NCBI GenBank assembly: GCA_020061105.1
Contig: JAGUYW010000043.1
Span: forward strand, 1 to 50,343
DNA: 50,343 nt
Reading direction: 5' to 3'
Origin: Anaerolineales bacterium
GTDB taxonomy: Bacteria; Chloroflexota; Anaerolineae; Anaerolineales; UBA4823
Under the pieces are notes generated by a model. That model saw nothing but the letters and a program-made list of their open reading frames with translations. It was not told the origin of the DNA and did not search any database. Shown here piece by piece: positions 37,113 through 46,270 of the stretch (its first letter is position 1; each line of letters begins with the position of its first letter). The position numbers and the translations under genes were made by a program.

Positions 37113-38243
37113 TTAACGGTTACGATTGCGTAAGAAGGGCGGGATTTCCAGATCCTCGGTATTGAATGAACGAGGCTGAAATTCCCTCGGAGCAGGTTGC
37201 GGGGTTTCAGGGCGCGGGGTGGCTTCCCGCGTTTCAGTTTTTGGAACTGCCACAGACGGTTCTGCTGCAATCCGGCGCGGCACCCCGCTGCGCTCAAAAC
37301 CCGTTGCAATGACCGTAACGCGTACAGAATCCTTCATCTCGGGATCAATCACTGCGCCAAAGATCAGGTTGACATCTGGATGTGCAGTTTCTTTGATGAT
37401 CGCAGCCGCCTGGTTGACATCAAACAAAGTCAGGTTCTGCCCACCGGTCACGTTGAACAAGATGCCATGCGCGCCGTCAATCGTAATATCCAATAATTGG
37501 CTTGAGATGGCCTGCTCGGCAGCCAGGCGAGCCGCATCTTCTCCTTCTGCCTGCCCAACCGCCATCAACGCTGCGCCGCCTTCAGACATAATGGTGCGCA
37601 CATCCGCAAAGTCCAGGTTGATCAAACCGGGAACGGTGATCAGTTCTGAGATACCCTGGACGCCCTGGCGCAAGACATCGTCAGCCACCCGAAAGGCTTG
37701 CTGCAAGCTTGAGCGTTTATCCACAATTTGCAGAAGGCGATCATTGGGGATCACAATTAAAGTATCGGCCTGTTCCTTCAAACGGGTGATGCCCAGGTCA
37801 GCGGCAGCAATGCGACGCGAGCCCTCGAAGGTGAACGGGCGGGTGACCACTCCGATCGTCAAGGCGCCAACCTCTTTAGCGATCTGCGCCACAATTGCAG
37901 CGCCGCCTGTTCCGGTGCCGCCGCCCATCCCGGCGGTGATGAAGACCATATCAGCACCCTTCAGCACGCCATACAACTGCTCAGCCGTCTCTTCAGTAGC
38001 TTTGCGGCCGGTTTCTGGGTCGCCGCCTGAGCCCAAGCCGCGGGTGAGTTTTTCGCCCACCCGTACCCGGTTGGTCGCTTTTGAGAGCAGCAAGGCTTGC
38101 GCGTCCGTGTTGATCGCCACAAACTCAACGCCTTGCAAACCTTCGTCTATCATCCGGTCGACTGCATTGCAGCCGCCCCCGCCAACGCCAACTACTTTGA
38201 TGCGGGCAAATGATTCGACATTCATGTTTTGATTGTTAGACAT
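37113..38243 (-). CDS. ftsZ: Cell division protein FtsZ
   Basis: 376-residue tubulin-like GTPase that forms the division ring. It has the GTP-binding signature GGGTGTG (107-113), the T7-loop catalytic segment [11 protein letters not shown], and a flexible spacer. The C-terminal tail [13 protein letters not shown] is the conserved peptide that binds FtsA and other partners. ATG 38243 follows GAGGAGG. It is the last gene of the dcw cluster. Confidence 0.98.
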   Translation of the reverse strand: MSNNQNMNVESFARIKVVGVGGGGCNAVDRMIDEGLQGVEFVAINTDAQALLLSKATNRVRVGEKLTRGLGSGGDPETGRKATEETAEQLYGVLKGADMVFITAGMGGGTGTGGAAIVAQIAKEVGALTIGVVTRPFTFEGSRRIAAADLGITRLKEQADTLIVIPNDRLLQIVDKRSSLQQAFRVADDVLRQGVQGISELITVPGLINLDFADVRTIMSEGGAALMAVGQAEGEDAARLAAEQAISSQLLDITIDGAHGILFNVTGGQNLTLFDVNQAAAIIKETAHPDVNLIFGAVIDPEMKDSVRVTVIATGFERSGVPRRIAAEPSVAVPKTETREATPRPETPQPAPREFQPRSFNTEDLEIPPFLRNRNR

Positions 38244-38299
38244 TCATTCCTCCTCAATGGGTTTCAACGAATAATTCAATGCAACGTAGTGTCAAGTTA

Positions 38300-39592
38300 T
38301 TAAGGGAAGAGCCGCCTGATAAAATTCTTGATGGTTTCAAAGTCAATGCCACTGGCGTCACCTCCTTGGACCCGGTCGGGCTTAATAAAACCACGGCCTT
38401 TCGCGCCGCGCTTACCGCCCTCCGGCATATAGGTATTCATCAACATTGCCCAGCGTAACAGGCCCACGCTGGCGGAAAATGCTGGAGAATCCAAACGATC
38501 AACCATACCGATCAAATTTTCGGGTTGACCAATTCGCACAGGTACCCCCAACACCCGACTGGCAACCTGGCGTATCCCTGGCAGCAGGCTGGCGCCGCCG
38601 GTCAGGACAATTCCAGCCGGAAGCAAGCCATCGTAGCCTGAGCGCTTAATCTCCTGGATAATCATCGAAAAGATTTCTTCAATTCGTGCGTTAATGATCT
38701 GTACTAATTCCAGGTGGCTAACCTGCACTAAATCTTGCTCTCCAAAGGGCTTGATCTGAAAGTATTCCTGCCCATCGATAGCCTGCGGATCCGCATGGCC
38801 ATGCTGAAGCTTGACTTCTTCAGCCTGCGAATGCGGCAGCCGTAAAATCTGGGCGATATCCGATGTGACATAGCTACCCCCGATTGGGATCACTGCGGTA
38901 TGCCACACATCACCATCCACAAATATCGCCAGGTCAGTGGTGCCGCCGCCTATATCGCACACAATCACACCCATCTGGCGCTCAGTTTCAGTAAGCACCA
39001 CTTCAGCGCAAGCCAGCGGGTTGAGCACAAATTGCGATACATTCACCCCTGCCGCCGCCACGCACTGGCGCAAATTTTGAACACTGGCAGCCGAGGCGGT
39101 AATGATATGGGTCTCAACTTCCAGGCGATATCCATGCATCCCCAGTGGCATCCGAATCCCATCCTGACCATCTACATTGAAACTGCGCTGAATGACATGC
39201 ACAATCTCGCGGTTGTGCGGAATAGCCACGGCGCGAGCCGCGTCTACCGCCCGCCCAATGTCATCCTGATCAATCACACGCCCTGAAACACCCACAACTC
39301 CTCGGCTGTTCACCGAAGACACATTCGCGCCGGCCAGGCTGACCAGAGCTTCGACGATTTCAATTCCGGATGTACGTTCAGCTTTATCCACTGAACTGGC
39401 AACTGCCTGAGCCGCTGCTTCAAGATCAACCACCACGCCTTTGCGCATACCTTGCGAAGGTTCGATGCCCAGGCCCAGAATACGCAACTGGCTATTTCCT
39501 GCGCCTCCTGCCAACCCGCCTTCCTGACGCGCTACCAGGGTGCAGATTTTTGTGGTTCCCACATCAATTCCTACCCAAATTTGATCATCCAT
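38300..39592 (-). CDS. ftsA: Cell division protein FtsA
   Basis: 430-residue actin-like protein that tethers FtsZ to the membrane. The phosphate-1 motif is VGIDVGTTKICTLVA; the SHS2 1C region follows; phosphate-2 is VIVCDIGGGTTDLAIFVDG; the adenosine motif is GIVLTGGASLLPGI. The C-terminus ends FETIKNFIRRLFP, an amphipathic membrane-targeting helix as expected. It is followed by ftsZ after 56 bases, the classical order. The ribosome site is weak (AAAGAAA). Confidence 0.97.
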   Translation of the reverse strand: MDDQIWVGIDVGTTKICTLVARQEGGLAGGAGNSQLRILGLGIEPSQGMRKGVVVDLEAAAQAVASSVDKAERTSGIEIVEALVSLAGANVSSVNSRGVVGVSGRVIDQDDIGRAVDAARAVAIPHNREIVHVIQRSFNVDGQDGIRMPLGMHGYRLEVETHIITASAASVQNLRQCVAAAGVNVSQFVLNPLACAEVVLTETERQMGVIVCDIGGGTTDLAIFVDGDVWHTAVIPIGGSYVTSDIAQILRLPHSQAEEVKLQHGHADPQAIDGQEYFQIKPFGEQDLVQVSHLELVQIINARIEEIFSMIIQEIKRSGYDGLLPAGIVLTGGASLLPGIRQVASRVLGVPVRIGQPENLIGMVDRLDSPAFSASVGLLRWAMLMNTYMPEGGKRGAKGRGFIKPDRVQGGDASGIDFETIKNFIRRLFP

Positions 39593-39621
39593 AGTTTCTT
39601 TTCACCATTCAAGATCAGCCA

Positions 39622-40752
39622 TTATGGCGCCAATCGATAATAAGGCGCATGGAGATACTCCACACTGATCAAAGCAGGTTTAGTATCCTGGGCTTTGAGA
39701 TGTTCGAGAATCGCTTGATAAACCTGCAATTTCATCTCAAACTCACTCGTAGCGCCAGCGAGGTCTTGTTGTCCTATACCGCCGAAATACACATTCCAGC
39801 CGCGTCGATCTTGCCAACCCAGGCCATTTTCAGCGTTATAAATCAACACCGCGCCTTCGGGCAGCTTTTCCGACATCATTAAAACGACGCGTACCATCTC
39901 CGGCGTCATAAATGGCCGCGCCGGCTCGGGTTTTACCAGGTCTTCAACAGACACCAGGCCAAGACTTTCGAATAACCCGGCCGTATCAAGTGCTTGTTCT
40001 GTCTCTTTCAACAATTCCTGCGCAGCCCAATACGGTAAAGGCGGTGAAGCTGTCGCCTCGACAACCGGATAACTCATCTGTACATCTTCATCGCGCAGAG
40101 AGAAGATCGTTCCCTGGTTATCTACCAGGTAAGCGCGACCATCCAATTTCCAGATCAGCGCCGGGATGCGCTCAGTGACCCTCACAAGCACAGTGTCAGG
40201 TGGTTGGATCGCCACGGCGACCTCAGAAAATTCGGCGAATGCGACCAACAAGGATTGTTCAATCCGCTTCGGGTCGATCATGAAAATGGGCTGGTCGCCG
40301 ATATTTACTACTTCTAACACTGCATTGCTATCCAAACGTTGTAAACCTGAAATCTGCACCGTTTTCACATGAAACTGGGGTGAATTCCAAACCTGGTACA
40401 GAGAATATGCCAGCAATCCTGCCAACAGGAAGGAAATCACCCGCCACCCAACACGCACGCGGGGTATTGATGGCAGGCGCATCTCAGCGCCAGTCGTGCC
40501 CAATGAGACATTGTATAAGCGGCGCGAGCGCGGCGTTGCAGCCGAGCGCGCCGAACCACGCACCATCACAGGCGGCGGTTCCGGAGTCCCAACCGAGCGA
40601 CTTTTGCGAGCAGGCAAAAGCGTCCGGCGATTACCTGAAATCGCCTGCTTGGGTTTCGAGGCCGACGTTGCCACCTTAACCTTGTGGGTTTGGTTAGAGC
40701 GCCGGCGGCGAATCTCATCTGCCCGGTTAGAAGGCTTGCTAGAACGAGACAT
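39622..40752 (-). CDS. ftsQ: Cell division protein FtsQ/DivIB
   Basis: 376 residues. A long, basic, Ser/Arg-rich cytosolic N-terminus (about 1-105) leads to one membrane helix (about 107-122, VISFLLAGLLAYSLYQVW). The POTRA domain (FHVKTVQISGLQRLDSNAVL) and the FtsQ/DivIB beta domain (RIPALIWKLDGRAYLVDNQG) follow. It bridges early and late divisome proteins. The cytosolic tail is longer than in E. coli FtsQ. It starts two bases after ddl stops. Confidence 0.92.
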   Translation of the reverse strand: MSRSSKPSNRADEIRRRRSNQTHKVKVATSASKPKQAISGNRRTLLPARKSRSVGTPEPPPVMVRGSARSAATPRSRRLYNVSLGTTGAEMRLPSIPRVRVGWRVISFLLAGLLAYSLYQVWNSPQFHVKTVQISGLQRLDSNAVLEVVNIGDQPIFMIDPKRIEQSLLVAFAEFSEVAVAIQPPDTVLVRVTERIPALIWKLDGRAYLVDNQGTIFSLRDEDVQMSYPVVEATASPPLPYWAAQELLKETEQALDTAGLFESLGLVSVEDLVKPEPARPFMTPEMVRVVLMMSEKLPEGAVLIYNAENGLGWQDRRGWNVYFGGIGQQDLAGATSEFEMKLQVYQAILEHLKAQDTKPALISVEYLHAPYYRLAP

Positions 40753-40754
40753 CT

Positions 40755-41915
40755 TCAGCTTTGCCTCCGAAAACGCCGTTCGGTATGATCACGTTCAGCC
40801 TTGCGCTCTAAAGCCAGTTCAATTAATCGATCGATTAAAGCCGGGTAAGCCATTCCACTGGCCTCCCATAATTTCGGGTACATGCTGATCTTCGTAAAAC
40901 CAGGTATTGTGTTGATTTCGTTGAGATAAAGCCCCGACCTGGTAGCTTCTGAGGCGCTTTTCTCAAGCAAGAAGTCAACTCGCGCCATTCCAGAACAATC
41001 CACCGCCCGGTAGGCGCGCACCGCCAGTTCCTGAAGGCGCTCGCTCACAGCCTGCGAAAGAGGCGCCGGAATTATCAAGCGTGAAGCCTCATCAATGTAC
41101 TTGGCCTCGTAGGAATAGAACTCTCGGCTGGGAATGATCTCGCCAGGAATGGATGCTTGCGGCTGATCGTTGCCCAAAACGCTGACTTCGATTTCTCGAG
41201 CATTGACGCCACGTTCAATTAACACCCGCCGGTCGAAACGGGCTGCATCCAGTAGACCTTCCACCAAATCCGAAGGCGACATGCATTTCGTAATCCCTAC
41301 GGATGAACCCAGGTTAGCCGGCTTGACAAACAGTGGAAATGCCGCCAATCCCATGGCGCGCTGCACCACGGCAGAAATATCTTCCTGGATTTCCCGGCGC
41401 AGAACGATGATCGACTCCACCACTGGGATCTGATTGGCGCACATAACATCTTTAAAGACGCCCTTATCCATTCCCAACGCCGAACCCAGCACGCCTGCGC
41501 CTACATAAGCCACATCCATCATTTCCAGTAAACCCTGCAATGCGCCATCTTCACCATAGGTGCCGTGCAAAACTGGAAATACCACATCCAACTCAGTCAG
41601 GAGTTCCATCGCTTGACTTTCGCCAGCCTGAGTGATAGAAAACAGACCTTTACGAGTTGGATCTGGTAACAGCGCCGCGGATTGCAAAGCGCCATAATCA
41701 GCCTGGATCATAGCCTCCAGCAAATTATCGCCTACTAACCACGCCCCATCATGGGTAATTGCGATCTGTGTGACAGAATATTTTACCGGGTCGATCGCAG
41801 ACAGCACAGAGCGCGCCGACATCAGCGAGACTTCATGCTCACCAGAGCGACCGCCAAAAATCACTCCAAGCCGAATTTTGGCTTCCCTATGCTGTAGTTC
41901 GTTTCGCATTACCAT
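40755..41915 (-). CDS. ddl: D-alanine--D-alanine ligase
   Basis: 386-residue ATP-grasp enzyme that joins two D-alanines for the peptidoglycan stem peptide. It shows GVIFGGRSGEHEVSLMSA at the N-terminus, FPVLHGTYGEDGALQG, FPLFVKPANLGSSVGITK (ATP site) and the metal-binding end YLNEINTIPGFTKISMYP. A second in-frame ATG at 41909 is also possible; neither has a clear ribosome site. It lies 33 bases after murB. Confidence 0.97.
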   Translation of the reverse strand: MVMRNELQHREAKIRLGVIFGGRSGEHEVSLMSARSVLSAIDPVKYSVTQIAITHDGAWLVGDNLLEAMIQADYGALQSAALLPDPTRKGLFSITQAGESQAMELLTELDVVFPVLHGTYGEDGALQGLLEMMDVAYVGAGVLGSALGMDKGVFKDVMCANQIPVVESIIVLRREIQEDISAVVQRAMGLAAFPLFVKPANLGSSVGITKCMSPSDLVEGLLDAARFDRRVLIERGVNAREIEVSVLGNDQPQASIPGEIIPSREFYSYEAKYIDEASRLIIPAPLSQAVSERLQELAVRAYRAVDCSGMARVDFLLEKSASEATRSGLYLNEINTIPGFTKISMYPKLWEASGMAYPALIDRLIELALERKAERDHTERRFRRQS

Positions 41916-41948
41916 CTTTTCAATCCGGTAAATCGGGCCAACCCGTTT

Positions 41949-42920
41949 TTACCAATCTCCTAATAATTCCACTTCGAGTTCCAGGCCAACACCAAACTGG
42001 TCTGCGACTGCCTGTTGGGCCTTTTGGATTAATTCATATACATCTGCTGCACAGGCGTCTCCCAGATTGATGAAAAAATTTGCGTGCAGTTCACTGATCT
42101 GGGCATTACCAACCCTTAGCCCCTTCAGCCCGGCTGCTTCGATCAAGCGACCAGCGTAATCACCAGAAGGGTTCTTGAACATCGATCCCATGCTGGCGCC
42201 GGGTGGCTGGGTGCGCCTGCGGTAAGCAACAAACTGGTCGATCTTGGCCTGCACTGCCTGGGGTGTGCTGCGTTGCAGGCTGAGTTGCGCTGCCAGTACC
42301 ACTGTACCTTCAGATTGGCTCTTCAACGCGCTGCTGCGATATCCAAATGCCAACTTTTCTACCTCCCAACGCTCTGGCTGCCAGGAGCCTGCCTGCAAAG
42401 ATGAACGTTGCAAGATTTCAGCCACAACAAGATTGCCAGACATATCACCGTCATGCGCGCCCGCGTTGCCGACCACCGCCCCTCCAACGGTGCCAGGGAT
42501 GCCAGCCGCCCATTCTAAACCAGCCAATCCATGCAGGGCTGCCTGGCGAGCCGCCAATCCCAGGTTTGCACCCGATTCTGCCCGCACGAAGGGTGGATCA
42601 GCCTGTTCGTCAAAGCGAATTTGCCGAGCGCGGTTGATCAATGTCAACCCACTCACCCCACGATCACTGACCAGAATATTCGACCCGCCGCCCAACAAGA
42701 CAAACGGTGCTGGCTGGCCTGGGTTGGGTGCATAACGCCAGCACTGGCTGACCACGTCGACCAATTCCTGAAGGCTGTCGACTTCTAACAAATATTGCGC
42801 CGGCCCACCCAGGCGCGCAGCCGTGTAGCGCGCCAACGAAGCGCCTTGCTGTAGGCGATCTCCAAAGGCCTGCTGCAGCGCTTGCAATAATTCAATGGGC
42901 GTCGACGGGTTGTTTTTCAT
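41949..42920 (-). CDS. murB: UDP-N-acetylenolpyruvoylglucosamine reductase
   Basis: 323-residue FAD enzyme that makes UDP-MurNAc, the second committed step of peptidoglycan precursor synthesis. FAD-binding segments are VLLGGGSNILVSDRGV and GIPGTVGGAVVGNAGAH. The catalytic serine region is GSMFKNPSGDYAGRLIEAAG. The final glutamate lies in LELEVELLG. The pattern is that of type-II MurB. No Shine-Dalgarno is visible; it starts seven bases after the small gene upstream, so translation is probably coupled. Confidence 0.97.
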   Translation of the reverse strand: MKNNPSTPIELLQALQQAFGDRLQQGASLARYTAARLGGPAQYLLEVDSLQELVDVVSQCWRYAPNPGQPAPFVLLGGGSNILVSDRGVSGLTLINRARQIRFDEQADPPFVRAESGANLGLAARQAALHGLAGLEWAAGIPGTVGGAVVGNAGAHDGDMSGNLVVAEILQRSSLQAGSWQPERWEVEKLAFGYRSSALKSQSEGTVVLAAQLSLQRSTPQAVQAKIDQFVAYRRRTQPPGASMGSMFKNPSGDYAGRLIEAAGLKGLRVGNAQISELHANFFINLGDACAADVYELIQKAQQAVADQFGVGLELEVELLGDW

Positions 42921-42927
42921 TATGACA

Positions 42928-43131
42928 CTACTTCGACATCCAATCGATCAGGCGTAAAATCACCTGGCGTGAAACGGAAAACGTGCGCCGAGGGTTGGGC
43001 GATGGAATATATTCACTGACCGGGTAAATCGCTGCCTGATCGGAATCGGGTGAGGATCGGCGGCGTGGTTGCAGTTGCATTTCGGTGAAATCTTTGGTTT
43101 GTAGTTCGTAGGCACGTTTCTCTTCTGTCAT
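42928..43131 (-). CDS. Small conserved-context protein in the dcw cluster
   Basis: 67 residues, unknown family. The N-terminal half is charged (MTEEKRAYELQTKDFTEMQL) and the middle is Ser/Pro/Arg rich. The C-terminus (FSVSRQVILRLIDWMSK) could form an amphipathic helix able to touch a membrane. A good ribosome site (GAGGAG, seven-base spacing) precedes ATG 43131. The gene fits exactly between murC (30-base gap) and murB (7-base gap). These points favour a real gene despite its size. Its place suggests a cell-wall or division role, which is inference. Confidence 0.65.
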   Translation of the reverse strand: MTEEKRAYELQTKDFTEMQLQPRRRSSPDSDQAAIYPVSEYIPSPNPRRTFSVSRQVILRLIDWMSK

Positions 43132-43161
43132 TAGCGCTCCTCATTTTGCATGGGGCATCGA

Positions 43162-44547
43162 TTACCCAGCCTTCTGAGAAATACTCTGAAGCAATTGGGT
43201 GTTGATCCAATCAGCATCGCCTGCAGATAATACAATAATCACTTCGCCAGACCTGGCGTTTTGGAGCAAAATGTCGACAGCCTGATCCAGGCGGCTGGCA
43301 AAATAAACATCTTTTCCGGGCGTTTGAACCGCCAGGCGATCAGCCACCAGCCGGGCAGAAAAACCATCTTCTGGCGGCGTTTCGCGGGCCGCATACACCT
43401 CTGTAATCACCACATGATCAGCCTGTTCAAAGGCGTTCAGGAATTCATTCATCAGCAAACGCGTCCGCGAAAACGTATGCGGCTGCCATACCGCCCACAA
43501 AGGACGGCCGGCGAAGCGCGCCCGGGCTGCCTGCAGGGTGGCGCGGATTTCAGTCGGATGATGCCCGTAATCATCAATCAAAAGCAGACCACCCACCTGG
43601 CCGCGCTCTTCAAAACGTCTGCCTGCGCCCCGGAACTGCCCCAAGGCCAAGGCTGCCTGGCGAATGGGCAAATCGAGCAAACGCGCCACCGCCAGGGCAG
43701 CTAAAGCATTGAAGATATTATGCTGGCCAGGCACTTGCAAATGTACTTCAGCCAACTCGACGCCCTCTTGCATGGCGCGAAAACTATAGCCGCCTTGCGC
43801 ATTGATCTGCAGATTCTCGGCCTGAAAATCAGTCGCTCGGTCACTCATCCCGTAAAGATAAACCCGTCGTCCTTCCGCTGCTGCCATCAGGTTGAGCGCT
43901 CCGGCGTCATCCGCACAAAGCAGCGCCTTGCCGTCCGGTCGAACTCGCTGGATGAACTCCTGAAAAGCCTGCTGGAAAGATTCAGGCGTCGGGTAACAGT
44001 CTGGGTGATCGTGTTCAACATTGGTCACAACCGCCAGGTCAGGTCGCAACCCCAAGAACATCCGGTCATATTCATCCGCTTCAATTACGAACCACTCGCC
44101 CTGCCCGGCATGGGCGTTTCCACCCAGGTTAAGCGACACGCCGCCAATTACATAGGATGGGTCAAGCCCCAGCGCGCTGAGCATCCAGGCGATCATGGTT
44201 GTAGTGGTCGTTTTGCCGTGCGCCCCAGCAACAGCGATACAGCGCTTGCCAGCAATCAGTTCCTCCAGGAAATCTACCCGCTTCAGCACGGCGATCCCGG
44301 CTGCTCGAGCCGCTTGTACTTCGACATGATCATCCGGAATGGCTGACGAGCGAATCACCAGGTCTGCTCCCGCCACATTTTCCGGCGCATGAGAAGAATA
44401 CACCTGTGCGCCAGCCCCTTCCAACTGGCGGGTGAGGGCGGTGGCCTGGCGGTCAGAACCGCTCACCATGTGCCCATTCTCCAGCAGCACCCTGGCGATG
44501 GCGGATAATCCGCTGCCTGCAATCCCAATCAGGTGATAATGCGTCAT
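43162..44547 (-). CDS. murC: UDP-N-acetylmuramate--L-alanine ligase
   Basis: 461-residue ATP-dependent ligase adding L-alanine to UDP-MurNAc. The N-terminal motif is HLIGIAGSGLSAIARVLLE, the ATP P-loop GAHGKTTTTTMIAW, the metal and substrate segment VIEADEYDRMFL, and the C-terminal domain carries DDYGHHPTEI. The frame is open to 44673; ATG 44547 has AGGAAG just upstream and gives the family N-terminus. It lies 50 bases after the CvpA-like gene. Confidence 0.97.
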   Translation of the reverse strand: MTHYHLIGIAGSGLSAIARVLLENGHMVSGSDRQATALTRQLEGAGAQVYSSHAPENVAGADLVIRSSAIPDDHVEVQAARAAGIAVLKRVDFLEELIAGKRCIAVAGAHGKTTTTTMIAWMLSALGLDPSYVIGGVSLNLGGNAHAGQGEWFVIEADEYDRMFLGLRPDLAVVTNVEHDHPDCYPTPESFQQAFQEFIQRVRPDGKALLCADDAGALNLMAAAEGRRVYLYGMSDRATDFQAENLQINAQGGYSFRAMQEGVELAEVHLQVPGQHNIFNALAALAVARLLDLPIRQAALALGQFRGAGRRFEERGQVGGLLLIDDYGHHPTEIRATLQAARARFAGRPLWAVWQPHTFSRTRLLMNEFLNAFEQADHVVITEVYAARETPPEDGFSARLVADRLAVQTPGKDVYFASRLDQAVDILLQNARSGEVIIVLSAGDADWINTQLLQSISQKAG

Positions 44548-44597
44548 AACTTCCTGTTCATCCACAATTTCAATCGGTCCACAATCTCGCTGTTCGC

Positions 44598-45134
44598 TTA
44601 GATGAAGACCACCATAACAAAAATAAACGCCAATACCACAGCAATAATGACATTGGTGCCTTGCCCCAACCAAACCGGGGGCAGTTTACTCATAATGCTT
44701 TGCGTTGCATCCAGCATACCTCCAGTTGGGGCAACTATATACTTGGCCAGTCCAGGATAAGCGGCCTGGTCTGAGTAGAACCAAATCGTCCCGATTACAA
44801 AGAAACCGCTTACCAACCCCATGACAAAGCCCAACATGATATCCTGGATGCGATCGCGTCGTTCGGCGGCTTTTGCCAGGCGCGAGATTTTGGGCGATTG
44901 GTAACCAAAAAATGTGAGCGACACAATGATCGTAATCCGCACCCCATACTGGATATTGGGGTTGCTGGCAATCAGCGGGCGGATGACAGGGACCAGATTC
45001 TCCAGCACCCAGATCAAAGCCAGGCCTAAAACCACGCTGAAGACAATCAGCAATTCCTTCGCCCATCCACGCATCGATCCAATGAGCGCAAATACGCCCA
45101 GGAAGAGGTAGAAAACAATGAAGGTAGCTATCAT
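44598..45134 (-). CDS. CvpA-like membrane protein
   Basis: 178 residues with four to five membrane helices. The N-terminal half (FALIGSMRGWAKELLIVFSVVLG) matches the CvpA (colicin V production) pattern of a short loop with Gly-Trp/Arg between the first two helices. In other bacteria CvpA affects envelope integrity. The ATG overlaps the murG stop in ATGA, so it is translationally coupled to murG. It is weakly conserved and could also be called a generic DUF membrane protein. Confidence 0.7.
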   Translation of the reverse strand: MIATFIVFYLFLGVFALIGSMRGWAKELLIVFSVVLGLALIWVLENLVPVIRPLIASNPNIQYGVRITIIVSLTFFGYQSPKISRLAKAAERRDRIQDIMLGFVMGLVSGFFVIGTIWFYSDQAAYPGLAKYIVAPTGGMLDATQSIMSKLPPVWLGQGTNVIIAVVLAFIFVMVVFI

Positions 45135-46270
45135 CTTACACTTCCTTTGCCAGCTTGTGCAGCCAAAGCTTGCAGCAAATCAGCAATCCGATTAGCTGCC
45201 TGCGGGCGAGCCAGAGAACGCATGGCTTGCTGCATTTGCTGCCGGCGTGAAGCATCGAAGATCAATTCACGCACTGCAGGCAGCAACCTTGCCGGTAATT
45301 CAGCATCTGGTATAACGAGCGCTGCGCCATGCTGCTCCAGACTGCGAGCATTAACTTGCTGGTATCGCCAGGCATGCGGGTAAGGCGCCAATATCGCCGG
45401 CAAGCCAAACGCCGGAAACTCGCCCAACGTAGATGCGCCCGCCCGCGAAATTACCAGGTCTGCTGCAGCCAGGGCTGCCCCCATCTCCTCATGCAAATAA
45501 GCATGGGCATGGTAGTGCGCCGCCAGGCCTGGCTGGGTTTGCGCCAGGAGGCGCCGCGCCTCAGATACCTCTGGCCAATCTAACTGGCCGCTGATATGCA
45601 CAACCTGGAGATCCTGTAGCAATTCGGGCAGCGCGCCCAGCAAAGCGCGATTGATGGAGCGTGCCCCCTTGCTGCCGCCGAAAACCAGCAAAACCGAGCG
45701 ATCTTCCTGCAAGCCAAGCGCCTGGCGCGCCCGGGGCGCATCCCACTCCAGCAGATCTGGGCGCACGGGATAACCGGTTACTTCGATCCTGGCACGCCGG
45801 GAGAAGAAAGCTCGCGAATCGGCATCGGTCACGGCAATACAATCGGCAAAGCGCGCCAGGGTCTTCAGCGCCAGACCCGGTTCGATATCGGGAACAAACA
45901 GGGCTACCGGCGTGCGAAAGCCCGCCAGAGCCACTGGGGCTGCTATATATCCGCCGGTGAAAAACATCACCTCTGGCCGGAAGCGGCGGATAATTTTCCT
46001 GGCCTGGCGATAGCCGCGCCCCAACAGCAGCAAATTATGGGGCAAGGCGCGCAATCCTACGCCGTGCACCCCAGCTGCCGATATGGTTTCAAATGGCGCC
46101 CCTGCTCGCTTTACCAATTCTTCCTCCATTCCACCAACGCCGCCAACCCACAAGACTTCGTGCAGCGTCGAGGATTCATTTTGCAGTGCGTGCAGAACGG
46201 CCAGAGCTGGATACACTCCGCCGCCAGTCCCGCCTGCGCAAATCAACAACCGCATTGAAAGACCTTTCAT
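45131..46270 (-). CDS. murG: MurG, lipid II-forming GlcNAc transferase
   Basis: 379-residue membrane-associated GT-B glycosyltransferase that adds GlcNAc to lipid I. It contains the first G loop AGGTGGGVYPALAVL, FFTGGYIAAPVALAG, the third G-loop-like VFGGSKGARSINRAL and the donor site LVISRAGASTLGEFPAFG. The highly conserved histidine of GGTGGH is glycine here. ATG 46270 has GGGAGG three bases upstream; ATG 46255 is an alternative. It overlaps the ftsW 3' end by 95 bases (80 with the later start). Confidence 0.95.
   Translation of the reverse strand: MKGLSMRLLICAGGTGGGVYPALAVLHALQNESSTLHEVLWVGGVGGMEEELVKRAGAPFETISAAGVHGVGLRALPHNLLLLGRGYRQARKIIRRFRPEVMFFTGGYIAAPVALAGFRTPVALFVPDIEPGLALKTLARFADCIAVTDADSRAFFSRRARIEVTGYPVRPDLLEWDAPRARQALGLQEDRSVLLVFGGSKGARSINRALLGALPELLQDLQVVHISGQLDWPEVSEARRLLAQTQPGLAAHYHAHAYLHEEMGAALAAADLVISRAGASTLGEFPAFGLPAILAPYPHAWRYQQVNARSLEQHGAALVIPDAELPARLLPAVRELIFDASRRQQMQQAMRSLARPQAANRIADLLQALAAQAGKGSVR

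Noticed and set aside
37219-38232. 337-codon plus-strand frame
   Set aside because: Lies entirely opposite ftsZ; its Ser/Arg/Pro-rich composition is that of an antisense shadow.
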